A stretch of 64,000 nucleotides of DNA from Rhizomucor pusillus. Taxonomy: Eukaryota; Mucoromycota; Mucoromycetes; Mucorales; Lichtheimiaceae. The notes below the pieces were generated by a model. It worked only from the letters and a program-made list of their open reading frames with translations, had not been told where the DNA came from and searched no databases. The translations under genes and the position numbers were made by a program. Below, piece by piece: positions 11,482 through 24,500 of the stretch. The stretch is taken from NCBI GenBank assembly GCA_900175165.2, contig FWWN02000608.1, forward strand, positions 1-64,000. Direction: 5' to 3'. Each line of letters begins with the position of its first letter. Positions within the stretch are counted from its first letter, which is position 1.

Positions 11482-13121
11482 TTAGATTTTGTACAAGAAA
11501 TTCCTATCTTCCTGATCCGTCAGACCAAGGTTCACATCGTAAATTTCTGGCGGTGGATTAGCGATCCGACGCTTGTTCTCTCTCACAAACATAATACGAA
11601 GGATAATAAAGCATAGAATTGCGACGACGTTGCCAGCAGCAAAGACGACCATTCCTGTTATATATCGGGGTTTTTCACGATCGAGCATCACCAAGGGTCC
11701 AATGAACTGACCGATCGTACCAGCAGCTACGAGCGTTGCGTTGTAAAAAATCTTTTTGCTGTATCCGGACACATTGCTTCCAACGGTTGCTGCAAACATG
11801 GCAGCGGCTCCAGACATGCCCCAGCTGAGATAGTAGCCGAGTAACTTTACAGAACCATCGGGGACGCATGCGAGAACCAGGCAGCCGGCCAAGCTGATGG
11901 TGGACATGAGGATACCGGTATACATGTTCTGCTGGATACGTCGCGCGATCAAGCCTGCAATGAGCGTAAACAAGGTTGATGCGACGCCGCCGGGGATTTT
12001 CAACAAGATCGACTCGGTTGCTGTAAAATTGCCCAATCTCTGGATAAGCTGCGCGCTAAACACAAGTAACCCGCCGTTCTGCATGTTGATACCGATTAGC
12101 GCAATGCTGATAAGATAGTACCGCGGTTCGCGCAGGGCTTCAACGACGTGCTTTGGATTGAATTTCCTGGTACGGACCACGGCATTGTCTTGCGTACGCT
12201 GATCAACAATCTTTTCTTGCTCTGGCGTGAGTCTTAGGAGCTTCGATCTCGGATTGTCCACTAGAAAGAGGAATGTCAGGATGCCCAATGTTACAGTAAG
12301 TGCACCAAAGATGATGTGGTTCCTGTTTGGTGGTTAAGGTTAACATATTAGAGTTCACTTTGCGAAAAAAAAAAGTTAGCATAATAAGGTTACCATCTCC
12401 ACATGATAATGCCGTTCTTGTTTCCCATGTTGGCTATGCCTACGGCGACAAAGTTACCCAGCACAGATCCGATGCCCTGGCACATGGTTACAATACTGAA
12501 ATAATACGCATGCTCCTGTCGTCGATACAGGTTGGCGACTATAATGTAAATACAAGGTAAGCAGGCTGCCTCGAATGTTCCAAGAAGAAACCGCAAAGCA
12601 GCCAGTTGCGAGAAAGTATGGCCAAGCGCAGTAAAGAGCATCACGGCACCCCAGATGATAATGCACACGCCGAGGTATCTGCCTATTGGGAACCATTGGA
12701 CAAAGAACTGGTTTGGGACTTGGTAGATTAAGTAACCGAGAAAGAAGATAGAGCCCAGCCAGCTGAACTGCGAACCAGTGATGCCTGTATCTTGGTAGAT
12801 CCCGAGAACTGCAGAGATACTCAAGGCGGATTTATCCGCAAACTATAAAAGCCATTGCCCGGTTATTGTCCATTGCACCGTTGTCAGGGTGACACTAGAG
12901 CCCCCAAAAATATACATGCATACCTGAACCATAACAATGCATATCACAAGCGGGAGAAATGTAAAATCGATCTTGCGCAGTAATTTCTTTTCAGCCTTGG
13001 ATTTTTGGAATGGTTGTTGGAAACCATTGCTGTTTCCGCCGGTTTCGATAGCTGAGGAAGAAGTGTCATCAGACGAATGCTTGTGCTCGATTCTTGTCTC
13101 CTCTTCCTTGTTGTCTGACAT
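11482..13121 (-). CDS. MFS transporter, DAL5-like (copy E)
   Basis: Fifth tandem permease. Exons are 13121-12924, 12842-12394 and 12322-11482, which splice in phase to 495 residues. The ATG at 13121 is chosen because it aligns with the MS-(D/E) starts of the other copies, although the frame stays open upstream. It carries FADKSALS, QFSWLGSIFFLGYLIYQ, LYRRQEHAYYFS and SKLLRLTPEQ. It has the longest N-terminal tail of the set, rich in Ser, Asp and Glu. It sits at the upstream end of the array, and its promoter has only a degenerate form of the GTAAACA block (GGGTAATACA near 13326). Confidence 0.93.
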
Positions 13122-13729
13122 ATATTTGTGTATGTGGAACAGAAGAGTGTTACTGTACGAGATCGATTTATTCATGCCGGATTTATATATGAAAACCAAA
13201 TGTCATCTTTTTCTCCACACACGGACACGTACTCAAGATCTCTCTCCACACGATATTAGATCTATTTCCCGCGTTGTGTCATGGCTGTTCCCGCGCAGAA
13301 TTCCTGGATCAAATCTCCCCTTCGTGGGTAATACAAAAAAGTAAGCATAAAGACAAAGAGGCAAAGCAAGAGAAGGATTTATCATATATTTACAAAAAAC
13401 TGTACTCGCAAACGTTTTATTTCTTGCAGCAAGTATTAGTTGAATAAAAAAGCTAAAAGATAACTGTTGAAAAGAAAATGCGTAAGATGCAGGTGATGGA
13501 TATATCTTTCGCGCGGGGAGAAAGTGGGGTGGGCACGCGGGCCTCGTAGTAAAAAAGGTACGCTGTAACGATTCATCCCAGTAATCGCCCCATCAAGAAA
13601 AAAAAACGTGTGCGAAGACCGTCTTTTCTAATATGAGCATGGAGCTGTTGAACTCGTAGCTTACCTTTAACCCCAACACTTCTGTTGAAAAGGTGGGTTT
13701 AAATGTACAGTTCATCGAGCGAGTTGCGC
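13122..13729. other. Intergenic between transporter array and MET6
   Basis: Contains the copy E promoter (TATATA near 13181-13190) and the MET6 3' region. No gene seen. Confidence 0.5.
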
Positions 13730-16183
13730 TTAGGCCTGAGCCTTTTGCGCACGGAAGTACTTGGCAACTTCCACGAGGTTGGTCAAGGCGGCTTCAGTCT
13801 CTGGCCTAAATGAATGATTTAATAATCAGTATATCAACTCTAGCTTGTCAAAATGTACTTCACATTAATGATGTACATACCATGCACGGCTCTTCAAACC
13901 ACAGTCAGGGTTGGCCCAGAGCAAGTGTTCGGGAATGTACTTGAGCATGTCGGCAAAGCGGACCTTCATCTCTTCCACGGAAGGCACACGGGGTGAGTGA
14001 ATGTCGTACAGACCGGGACCAATCTCATTGGTGTACTGCTTGGTTTCAAAGATCTTGAGCAACTTCTCGTCAGACTTGGAATTCTCAATGGTAATCACAT
14101 CAGCTAAGAAATAAATAAGCATGAGTCAAGCGAATTCACAAACTGACAAACAATAATAATTACCATCCAAGGCAGCAATGGCGTCAAAAATGTCATTAAA
14201 GTCAGAGTAGCACATGTGGGTGTGGATCTGGGTGTCATCGCGGATGCCAGAGGTGGCCAAGCGGAAGCAGGCAACAGACCATTCCAAGTAAGCATCCCAG
14301 TCAGCGCGGCGGATAGGCAAACCTTCACGGATAGCAGGCTCATCGACTTGAATGCAAGGAATACCAGCAGCTTCCAAGTCAACAACTTCGTCGCGGAGAG
14401 CAAGACCAATTTGAGAGCAGATTTCCTTGAGAGGCAAGTCGTCACGGACGAAGGACCACTTCATCATAGTGACAGGACCAGTCAACATACCCTTCATGGG
14501 CTTGGAGGTCAAGGATTGAGCGTACTTGATTTCTTCAATAGTCATAGGGCCACGGCGGCTCACATCACCAAAGATCACAGGAGGCTTCACGCAGCGTGAA
14601 CCGTACGAAACAACCCAACCGTTCTCGGTAAAGTCGTAGCCGTGAAGCAAGTGACCAAAGTGTTCAACCATGTCGTTACGCTCAGGCTCACCGTGAACCA
14701 AGACATCGAGACCAACCTTCTCTTGAAACTCGACAACCTTCTTCATCTCAGCCTTGATGAAAGCATCGTAGTCGGCGTCGGACAATTCACCCTTGTTGTG
14801 CTTCTGGCGAGCAACACGGATCTCCTTGGTCTGAGGGAAGGAACCGATGGTGGTGGTAGGGAACAAGGGCAACTTGAGCTTCTTGACCTGGGCCTCACGA
14901 CGGACAGGGAAGGGAGAGGCACGCTTCCAAGCAGAAGCAGGGATCTGAGCAACACGGTCACGGACAGCAGGGTTGACGGTCTGAGGAGAAGTGCGGCGGG
15001 ACTCGACAGCAGCTGCGTTGGCAGCAAGAGCATCCTTGACAGCGTCGCGACCTTCGTTGATAGCCTTGGCAATAGTGACGATTTCAGAGACCTTTTCAAC
15101 AGAGAAGGCCAACCAGCTGTAGAGCTCGGGGTTGGTGGCGGCGATCTTCTTTTCGAAAGAGGTCGAGTAAGGGGCGTGGGCCAAAGAGCAAGAAGGACCA
15201 ACGAAGACTCGGTCCTTGCCGAGAGCAGCAACAGCCTTCTCAGCCAACTCGATGGACTTGTTCAAGTTGTTGATCCAGATGTTACGGCCATCGACAAGAC
15301 CAAGAGAGAGGATTTGGTTTTCCTTGAGCAAGGGCAAGACAGCATCCAACTCCTCGGGAGCACGGACAAGGTCGAGGTGGATAGCATCAACGTTGTCCTT
15401 GACAGCATAGACATTCTGCTCGACGCGACCAAAGTAGGCGGCAACCAAGATCTTGATGGAAACCTGGGACTTCAGAGTCTTATAGGCCTTTTCAAAGGCG
15501 AGCTTGGCGTTGGCATCCAAGTCGAAGATCAAGACAGGTTCATCAATTTGGACCCAGTCAGCACCGGCTTCCTCGAGCTGCTTGATAAGCTCAACGTACA
15601 AGGGAAGGACCTTGGGGAGCAAAGAGAGGGTATCGAAAGGCTCAGCACCCTTGGCAGGCTTACCCAAGTACAAGAAGGAAACAGGACCGACAATGACAGG
15701 ACGGGTGTGGACACCGAGTTCCTTGGCAGCCTTGAATTGCTCAACAGCGCGGGGGTTGGACAGGGTGAACTTTTGGTCAGCCTCGAATTCGGGGACGATA
15801 AAGTGGTAGTTGGTGTCGAACCACTTCTTCATTTCCATAGCAGGGACATCGACCTTCTCGGAAGTCTCAGTGGCAGGCTTCTGGAGACCACGGCCCATGG
15901 CAAAGTACTGTTCCAAGGGGTTCTTGATGTGCTGGTAGCGTTGGGGGATAGCACCGAATTGCTGGGCAGTGTCGAGGACACGGTCGTAGAGGGTGTAGTC
16001 ACCGGAAGGAATGTGCTCAAGGCCTTGCTCCTTTTGCAACTTCCAGTGCTTGGCTTGGATGTCACGGACACCGGCACCGAGCTCCTGCTCAGAGATCTTG
16101 CCAGACCAGAAAGATTCGACAAGCTTCTTGAGCTCACGCTTGGCACCAACGTAGGGGAAACCGAGGTTAGTAGCAACGACCAT
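13730..16183 (-). CDS. MET6: Cobalamin-independent methionine synthase (MetE type)
   Basis: Transfers the methyl group of 5-methyltetrahydropteroyl-polyglutamate to homocysteine, the last step of methionine synthesis in the cytosol. Exons are 16183-14164, 14103-13881 and 13805-13730. All junctions close in phase to 772 residues, the normal length for the family. The N-terminal half-barrel starts [17 protein letters not shown]. The catalytic half carries [23 protein letters not shown] and GMLTGPVTM. Zinc-ligand contexts are visible at THMCYSDF and in exon 2 at NPDCGLKSR. Codon use is strongly biased toward C-ending codons, which suggests high expression. That bias also opens a long antisense frame. 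Confidence 0.98.
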
Positions 16184-17256
16184 GGTGGATAACTGTTTTT
16201 GGGAGAGAGTTAAAAGAAAGGAAGAAAGAAAGGAGGAGAACAACCGACGCGTACCTCACGCAGGCTTTATATAGAGAGGCGGGGGATGGCTACAAAAAAA
16301 AAAGATTGACAGATGAGATCTTCCTGGCTGGTCTTTCGCAGAGCCAATCGTACCAGCTCCAGATCGCATCATGACTCCGACTTAAAACTTACTGTTCTTC
16401 TCCCCACATCATCCGCAATGCGCTTAAGTGTATATTGCATGTCTGCATGAGTAACGCGAGGAAGATTTATGTGCGTGTGTCTTGTAAAAAATAGCAAGGA
16501 GCTCCCTTTTATCCAGTGGTTGGCTTTGAAGAATTTTTTTTCTTCTCGGTTTGGATCTGATATCCCGTTCCACGAAAAACTTTAAATTTCTATTAGGACT
16601 GGCATGACAGGGTACCTACCATGTTTGGGGAATATGCATGCGAGAACGCATCAAGCAAAAGAAGCATATAGGTAGCAGTAAGCTAGGTACATACATGTCT
16701 GCGTGGAGAGTGGATCAAAGGCGACTATACACATATCAACAAAATCACTTTCTGTTGATTAACTCGACTTTGCAAAGAGTCTTGGCTTGAAATCACCGAT
16801 ACTCAATTATGCTTCCTGATTTGATGGCCATTCTGCGCCGTGTTGTCGAGAAGAAATCCTATTTGTCCATGTATGTCTGATTTGTTTGGATCTCATGTGA
16901 CTCTTGTTCATCACAACAACGAAAGCTGATAAAACTTGATACTTGGCAACAATTGCGTGCTTTTTTGCAACGTTCCAGACCAATAACCAATTTGAAAGTA
17001 CCGCATCTGGATTTCGTTCCAGCAGGACAAAAGGGTTAGATAGTTGATGTTCCTGGACAGATTTCGGTATCCTATCAAATTTGTACAAGTTTACATATGT
17101 ATATAAACGGGTTGGGGGAGGAGAGAGGAATTGAGCTATAAAAATCTACGTACGGTCTACTATAGCATCGTAGTAACACGATGCAAGCAGAAAGAAATCG
17201 TGTATGTAACAGGTTTCATGGTTGTATGCAGGTACGGTGCACAGATAACATGTGAT
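16184..17256. other. Intergenic between MET6 and arrestin gene
   Basis: About 1.1 kb holding the MET6 promoter on the left and the arrestin 3' region on the right. The small open frames seen here show no domain. Confidence 0.5.
16264..16274 (-). promoter_or_regulatory. TATA box of MET6
   Basis: The minus strand reads CTATATAAAG about 85 bp upstream of the MET6 ATG, followed by a GA/CT-rich leader. Confidence 0.6.
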
Positions 17257-19917
17257 TTAATGCTTAGTATCATGGTGGTGATGGTGATGATCAATGTGGA
17301 GCGAGGCAGAAAATGTGGATCCCAAGGAAAGCCGTGGTAGCTGCGGCGGCGCTTCGTCGTGCGCGGAAGAAGAAAGCAAGGGGTGATCTGGTAAAGTAAC
17401 CGTGCTTGTTGCTTGCGGCCCCCAAAGGTTTTCTTCCTCGTCGCTGTCTTCAAAGTAGCACACCGTCTTGTTGTTTTGAGGATTCGATGCACCATCGTTG
17501 TCATCGTCTGGCGGCACTGGCGGTAGCTCTGCTTCCAGGTAGTGTTTTTGTACCTCCTGCGGATAATCATGTGTTGTTAACGTGAGAGGCATTGAGGGCG
17601 ATCGAGACCGCAAATTGGCTCTCTTTGTAGGTAGTTCCGGTGGAAGCGTAGATGATGGTGGCAATGGCGGAGGCGGTGGTATGCGTTCCATTGCCATCCG
17701 TTGCCTATGCAGTGCTAGACCTGTTCGCGGCGTTAAAATATGGGAAGATGCTTCGGTAGTCGGGTAGGAAATGATAGACATGGTTGTGGGTGCAAACGAT
17801 TCCTCAATCTGGTGTGTTCCCGTGACAAGCTGTGGTTGAAGTGCTGTGGCAGTAGGGAGTCCTGCTACAGGACTTGGAACGATGGAGGGCGGCCTTGATC
17901 TCAGCGAAGCATGCGAAGACGAGCCGTGCTTGCTTGAAGAATTGAAACTTGGCGCATCTCGACTGGATATGAATGCTTCAGAGTACAGGGACATTTCATC
18001 ATCGCCGTCTGCGTCTTCGTCGTCGTAGTGGTAATAGCCTGCTGCTGCCCTTTCTGCTCCTTCGTCGTCTGTGTCGTTATCGTACTCTTCGCATAGCATC
18101 TGCAGCCACGGCACTACGCGGTGGCTAGGACCGAGCAACGAGGAACCCGAGTAGACGCTGTACAGTTTGCTGTCTCTTAGACATGCATTCATCGCGTCCC
18201 TGTCGATCATTGGCAGTGCTTCTGAACTGGCGATGCTTCCTCTTCGGGATGCGCGCATTGGCAGAGTGTCATCTGACACCGGCGCACGAACCGCCGTTTC
18301 CTTGCTCGGGAAACTGGTGTTGATTCTGAGCGGCGGAGCAGCAGCAGCAGCAGTCAATTGTCTCGCGGGCGATCGCGGTGGGCGTCTCGGTGCAGCAGCA
18401 ATATTTTGGCGCGGTTCAGGCGTCGTTTCGGGAATGGTCAGGTTGACTGCAGACGCTGTACGTCGAAGAGATCGAGGGAGGTCGCCAAATGCAGACAATG
18501 AAGGCGAAGGAGCGTACTGCTGCTGATTTTCGTCAAGGAGAGTAAGGTTATAAAAGCCAGTGGCAAGAGAGTACGGAGCACGCGACAGCCTGCTTCCCGT
18601 TCTTGAAAATGCATCGACGACGCCTGTGAAAATTTCTTGCTGTTTCGAAATAGGATCGTTGTCGTCCTTGTCTCTAAGCTGTTGTTGTTTCCTCGCCTCT
18701 GCGCCCGCGACGCCTTTGGATTTTTCTGGATCAATGGTGACATTGTCAGGGACATGATGCAGGATAGTCTCCATCTTATATTTTGGCATGGGTATATCGT
18801 TGTCTGCACCATCCTGTTCTTCTTCAGACTGGTGATGGTTTGGCAACGATGTGAAGATGATGGGTATCTTTGCGCGAAGGTTGTCGTATTTGGACCCAAA
18901 TTTGAACGTAACCTCCAGCTGATGGTAAATGGTTACCGACGGGGACTCGAGACCAAAAGTCAAGTGCTCGTCCAAGGTGTGGTATATAATTGTAGGCAGT
19001 TTCCAGGACGATTCAGGATTTTTTCCAACGTCGTGTACAAACATGGACCCTTTGCGTCGCGTGATTCGCCGGCATCTTGGGTTCGCATTAAAGTGGTGTA
19101 CAAAGCGTTGTCCAAATATAGTCGATTTAGAATCCTTCCCAAATTGTTCGAGATTAGATTCGGATTTGGATAGATTTTCACATCTTTTCCCAGCACAAGG
19201 TTAATACAATGTCCTACTACGGCGGGAATGTAAGTAATGTTACCTGTACAGTTCGTTTTGCAGGATTTGGGTACTGATACTCTTGACATCCTTTTTATCG
19301 GCGATGCAGATATATTTGACAGCGATGGGAACCATATTTTGCTCCAAGCATACTACGCGGGGACATTCCACCTCATAGTGGAATTTGCCTGTAACTGTGT
19401 AACGGTACGTCTTGGTTGCAATGAGTGGCGCGAATTCCTTGCGCGGGAGAAGGTGCCGCAAAAGAACAATGGGGTGTTCCGCCGTGATTGCCTTCTTACG
19501 CAACCCGGTAGATATCGAGACTTGCACCTTGTAGTAGATCGATGCGCGTTTCACCATGAGTGATCTCGGAAAAATGTTGGGTACCTCGAGTTGCCAGGGA
19601 ACAATGTGTTCCCCTGGCGACATGGTCGTTGACTTGGAGTCAAGCAACGGCACCTTGATTTTCGGCAGGAACGAAATTTCTGCCTCTACAGCGTCTGTAG
19701 CAGCAACAGTACCAGCAGCATCAGTTGACTTGGTCAGGCAGACGTGGCAAAAGCCCTTGAATTTCACAACCATGCTGCGTATCTTTGTGGTCTTTGCAAC
19801 GGTCAGCCTAACTCGACCTCTTAAGACTTGCCCGGGCTCGTCGAGTTTGCATGGGCCGACATACTCGAGGTAGCAATTCTCTGGTTCAATCTCGACGCGC
19901 TGAATCGGCTCCTTCAT
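17257..19917 (-). CDS. Alpha-arrestin (ART-like) protein
   Basis: Arrestin-fold adaptor, by family likely to link plasma-membrane cargo to a NEDD4/Rsp5-type ubiquitin ligase. Exons are 19917-19244 and 19183-17257, joined by a 60-nt intron (GTAACA..AAAAG) to give 866 residues. The arrestin N-domain runs from about 1 to 170 (EPENCYLEYVGP, GRVRLTVAKT, then PGEHIVPWQLEVP). The C-domain runs from about 170 to 330 and ends in KIPIIFTSLP. The long tail is low-complexity, with Ser/Pro-rich stretches, acidic patches and a natural run of six histidines near the end. No PPxY motif was found in the translated tail. An in-frame ATG 87 nt upstream would add a basic arginine-rich segment; I prefer 19917 because the arrestin strand begins there. 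Confidence 0.9.
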
Positions 19918-20184
19918 TCGTCGTCGTCGTTGTCGTCGTCGTTGTCGTCGTCCTCCACTGCGACGGTGTAAAGTAAAAACAAGGGGATAAAGAAGAAATA
20001 ACAAGGAAAGAAGAAAATAGTATAAAGATTTTCACATTTTCTGGTACCCTTTTTGGTGGGTGGTGGGATCTTACAGCGTGTACAACAGTTATTTGGAATT
20101 TTTAAAGTTGGGGCAAGTCTATTTTTGTGCAAAAAAAAACTCCTTTCACCAAGCAAGCATGCAATCATCAAAGCCTCGTTCTCT

Positions 20185-21269
20185 TCATCGCATCCAAGAC
20201 GTGATCGCAAAACGCTCCCTTTTGGCGGGCAAGACGGCGTGGTCAACGACACCGCTCAGGAACAAGACAATTCTGCCTAGCAGAGGCTGGATGGTCCTGT
20301 CTGCTGCATCCACAATGCCGTTGCTTTCGGCTCTTCCAAATATCTTGAGCTCTCCGCCATCAGCCGATGTCCAGCCTGGGTTCATGTACAAAATCGCAGT
20401 GACTCGACGTTGCTGCGTATCGTCTGGATCATCTGTAGGAAAAGCGTCGCGATGACGCTCGTATCTTGCATTTTGCGGATGATAGTACGCTAATTGGTAT
20501 TCGGATCGTCCATTGAGACGAATCATTTGTGCCAGATCGCGCTGCATGCGCTTGAAAAACTCCATAACTTTCTGCATGTTCGGAGAAAGTTTGCCATCCT
20601 GGAGCCTGGTAATGGTTATTAGCCTATCCTTGCTGTACTGGTGCTGCTGTGCTACGCTGCGCGGTCTCTGTGTCTGTGTAATACTTGCCATATAATGGAA
20701 TCATCACGGGCACTCCCGTCCCGAAATGGATCATCGGGATCGTTTTTGGAAAGTTCACTTGCCTGGCAAAATTTACCGTTGGCCTGCAATTCCTTTGCTT
20801 CCTTGTGTGCACCTTGACATCAGCGACGGAAATGTTAGCCGCTCTGATGTGAGCCCCTTTTTTTATCCCATCCCTTTCCCAAACCTTTTACGATATCCAG
20901 CGGGATCAATCCGTCAATGGTGGTCCATCCGTGTCCGTATAAATCCTCAATGGCTTTACACGATAACATTTCAAGTTTCCACAGAGGGCACGTTGCTTGT
21001 GCTTCCGTCGTGTTCACTTCACGGTAAAATAACCGCTGGGCAATGTACAGCGGGTTCTCTTGTTGATCCAAATACTGCAACAGATCATTCTCGGCGATTT
21101 CCTCGACAACTTCTTCCACTTCTTCAAACTGATCGGGATCGTACTCATAGTCGGACGGCAGATCGCTCTTGTTGTCAGGGAACTCGGGGAGATCTTCCTT
21201 GTTGGAGGCAGCAGCTTTCAGAATGCGCGATTCAAGTGAATCGGCGGTGCCAGTGCTTTGCGTGGCCAT
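20185..21269 (-). CDS. 2-oxoglutarate/Fe(II) oxygenase, EGLN (prolyl-hydroxylase)-like
   Basis: Predicted iron-dependent dioxygenase resembling EGLN-type prolyl 4-hydroxylases. Exons are 21269-20885, 20797-20685 and 20637-20185, which close in phase to 316 residues; the second intron is only 47 nt. An acidic N-terminal region precedes the catalytic jelly roll. Motifs in order are the helix GWTTIDGLIPLDIV, the strand QLAYYHPQNARYERHRDAF with the HxD metal ligands, and NPGWTSADGGELKIF. Last come the distal histidine and the 2-oxoglutarate arginine in SGVVDHAVLPAKRERFAI. All expected cofactor residues are present. The substrate (oxygen-sensing factor, ribosomal protein or other) cannot be decided from sequence. 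Confidence 0.88.
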
Positions 21270-21591
21270 TGTGTATACACGCGAGGAAGTGAAAAAAAAA
21301 AAAACCGTCCGTGTCTCACTTTTCGGCATCAATTTTCATCGCGCTACACCCTTCTTCTCGCATAACAAGGAAAAAAATTGAAAGATGTAATTACGAGTAA
21401 AGATTAGTTAACAAGCAAAAAGATTATAAAATGACGAGAATATGCAGCGTTGTGAGTGTTAATGTTGGAAGTTTGTGTGTGTCTGTGTGTATTATGCTAG
21501 TTTTCCCTGTTGATAAAAATTTCATAGCAGAATCTAAATAGTTGCCATGGTTAATCGCGGTGTGACAGATGATCTTTTACTACCGTCACAC
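21270..21591. other. Short intergenic region
   Basis: About 320 bp carrying the oxygenase promoter and the 3' end of the RapGAP gene. It includes a poly-A run and a GT-rich patch. No gene seen. Confidence 0.5.
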
Positions 21592-24500
21592 TTACTCTGA
21601 TAACTGCAGTTTGCTGCGGTGTCGATGTGCCATTTCTTCAATGAATTGTCTCCGGAGTATATATGGTCTGGTGTACGTGTCGGTTACTACGCGGCATGCC
21701 TGGTGCGCAGAGATGGCGGTGTTTCGCACCATGGCGCCCAGAGCGTGCCGGCTGACTACAATCCCATCTACAAGTGGCCCAAAGATCTGAGGAAACAAAT
21801 AGGTTAGCAGCCGCTGCTGGCTTGAGTTTGTATAATTACGATTACTTGCCAATGTACTTTCATTCAATCGCTGGCTGGCAGCCACGCTTGTCGCCTGGTT
21901 ACCAATGACGGGCACCAGGATGCGAATCCAGAACAACCCGTCGGCAGTGTTCTTGAGAGGGTTGATGAATATGTATACCATGGCTTTGGACTGCGGCGAG
22001 CCGCTGTTCTTTATCCGCTCCGCGAGGGATGTGTAATCTGCCAGATCTTCGATCCAAACAACGCAGACGTAGTCGTCTGAAGATACTTGTTGGTGGATCT
22101 TAGATATGGTGTCCATGGTACCCCACACACCGTCGTCGGCCGGAGGTAGTTGTAAAAAGTAAGGTACATTGACGAGGAACTCGGTGTTGCGATCAGAATA
22201 GTAAGGTGCTGTTTTGCAAATGCTCCGGTCCAGCTTGCCCTTGTAACCCGTATGCTCGGCAATGTCCACCTATAGAGTCACATCCTGTAAATACAGATAT
22301 ACATTTTGCCATGCCGTCGAAAAGGTTTTTACCGGCCATCCTAAGCAGTTGAGGAATTGCAGAAACTGAGAGCTAAGAGGCGGCGATGATTCCACCAATT
22401 CAGACCAAGAAGCTTGGCCTGAAAGGGCGTAGTAGGCTGTGACAGATATGCAATCGCGTCTATATCATATGCATATGATCAGTTTTATCCGAGAACAACA
22501 AACATCACTCTGTTACCGCTTACTCGTTTAACATGTCAAGGGTCTTCATCTCGGTAATTAGGGTATCCGTGTTCCGCAAAGGCGTAATACGCACGCGATT
22601 CTTTGGTAAAAATAAGCCAAGGTCAGAAAGCAACAGTCTGAATCCTCGAGCGCTATCGAATTCATTAGCATTGTGAGAATCTTAATTGACAGCGCACACA
22701 AAATCCCCGCTTACAATTCATGGTTGATATTAGGACAAGTCGGCGCAACTGCAAACCGATCCAGCGGTTCTGATTGCATGGCCTTCAAATCTACGGTCTC
22801 TGCATCGTGCTCTTTATCTGCCAAAGATTTGACAAAATACCACTCCTCCCAGCTCTCAGAGCCTCGCTCCAGCAAATCGTCCACGGAAGGAATGGCTCCA
22901 ACGTTTACCGGCACTGCTGTCGGTGCACAGTTGTGATCGTTGGTGTCCTGTTGGCTATCCCGTGCTTGCGTTGTAGTAGTGCTACTGGTAGCTATCGTCA
23001 ATTCAGGGTTGGATGCGGGCTTCTGGTGCGGCAAGGACGGCCGCCTTGGGTCGCTGTATTTCGCCTCGAAGGACCAAATATATTTGCCCGTCGTGTCACG
23101 CATTATAGCAATCATCGCAGGAGCTTCCTCTTTTGATCCACCGCCGCTGTTGTCAATATCGAAAATAGCAAGAATCATACGTTTTTCGACCATGAAGTAA
23201 CGAATATTCTCCTTTGAGTCAAGATCTTCCTCAACGTGCTTCGCGCTTGCACCAGTAACATCCCACGAAGGAAATTTGCCCAGCTGGTTGACAAACAGAG
23301 ACATGGCATACTCGGCTGCCATGCGCACAGCCACTTCTTCGTTCTTGTGTGTTGTCGAATTGCTTCGACTTGCATTTCCCTGCTGCTGCGACGACGAAGA
23401 AGATGTATTTTTGTTTGCACGTGGTTGGAGTTGGAATAATTGTTTGGTAGGAGGAAAGGTCGTATCTCGTCTCTTTTTCTTCTCCACGTGGGCCTCTGCT
23501 CCACTTGCTTGCGCATCTCGGTCAGATATCATGATGCCCTTGCTCAATGTGGAGATAACCGCTTTGTAGCAATCCCTGTCATCGACTATCCATTGGCTAA
23601 CGAGAATCCATTTGATCATGCAATCATACGCTTGGACAATTAAAGGATATGTTTGATTCTACAAGTATCTTTAGTGGGTCGTACATTATCAAATCAAAGT
23701 GCTTGTATTTACCAGTTTTCCTGCCGCCATTAAAGCATCGACGTAGCGACACAGTGCAAGTACTAGCTCTCGTGCTACATTCTGCTTGACCAGTCTCGGT
23801 GCATGAATAAGAATTATCTGGCTGGAAGAAATTGATGCTTACCTTACTGTCTCGTTTTACATAATCATATAGATCAACAAAATCCATCAAAACATCAAAG
23901 GCAACGAGTGTAACGTCTGAAGGCATTTGCATAGTCAGAATCTATAATATTACATTTTTCAATTATAAACAAATCTTTGTAACCTATAAATCAAGATATT
24001 TACCTTCTCCTGGATGAGCTTGACTACGGTGCCTACGAGACCGGGGCAAAACGGAACATCCTCCACGACGTATACGTTTATCAAGTGGAGCAAATAGCGC
24101 ATGTTGTACGAGGATGTCTCTGTTCTAAGAGACATGAGAATCAATTCCAGAATGTAAAATTTGAGCTATGTAAACGCATAAGTTAATCTTTGAATGCTGC
24201 GTAGTAGTTAGTGGTCTACACTCACGCATGTAAATGGTCTCTCAATGTTCTCGTGAGCCTGGTCGGCGTAAAGCACCCGGATCTGTTGAGAAGCATCAGT
24301 TAAGCAATCCTTTCATTAAGTGTATCGCGTGATCCTTCCACGCGGAAGAAGTGTAATCCCTCACCAACTGGGTCACAATTTGCTCTTGCTCACCCATAAC
24401 AGACGCGTTATCGGCAGCGCACTGCATGTCCCAGTCCCATCCAGGCTTCAACTCCACCTTGTCAAAATGTTTTGGTAGACACATGATTGTGCTCACGACC

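Noticed and set aside
14642..16192. A 516-codon open frame on the plus strand opposite MET6
   Set aside because: Exact antisense shadow of a highly codon-biased gene. It has no domain, no promoter signal and no initiation context of its own.
16807..17088. A 93-codon minus-strand frame upstream of MET6
   Set aside because: No domain, poor composition and no supporting promoter or splice signals.
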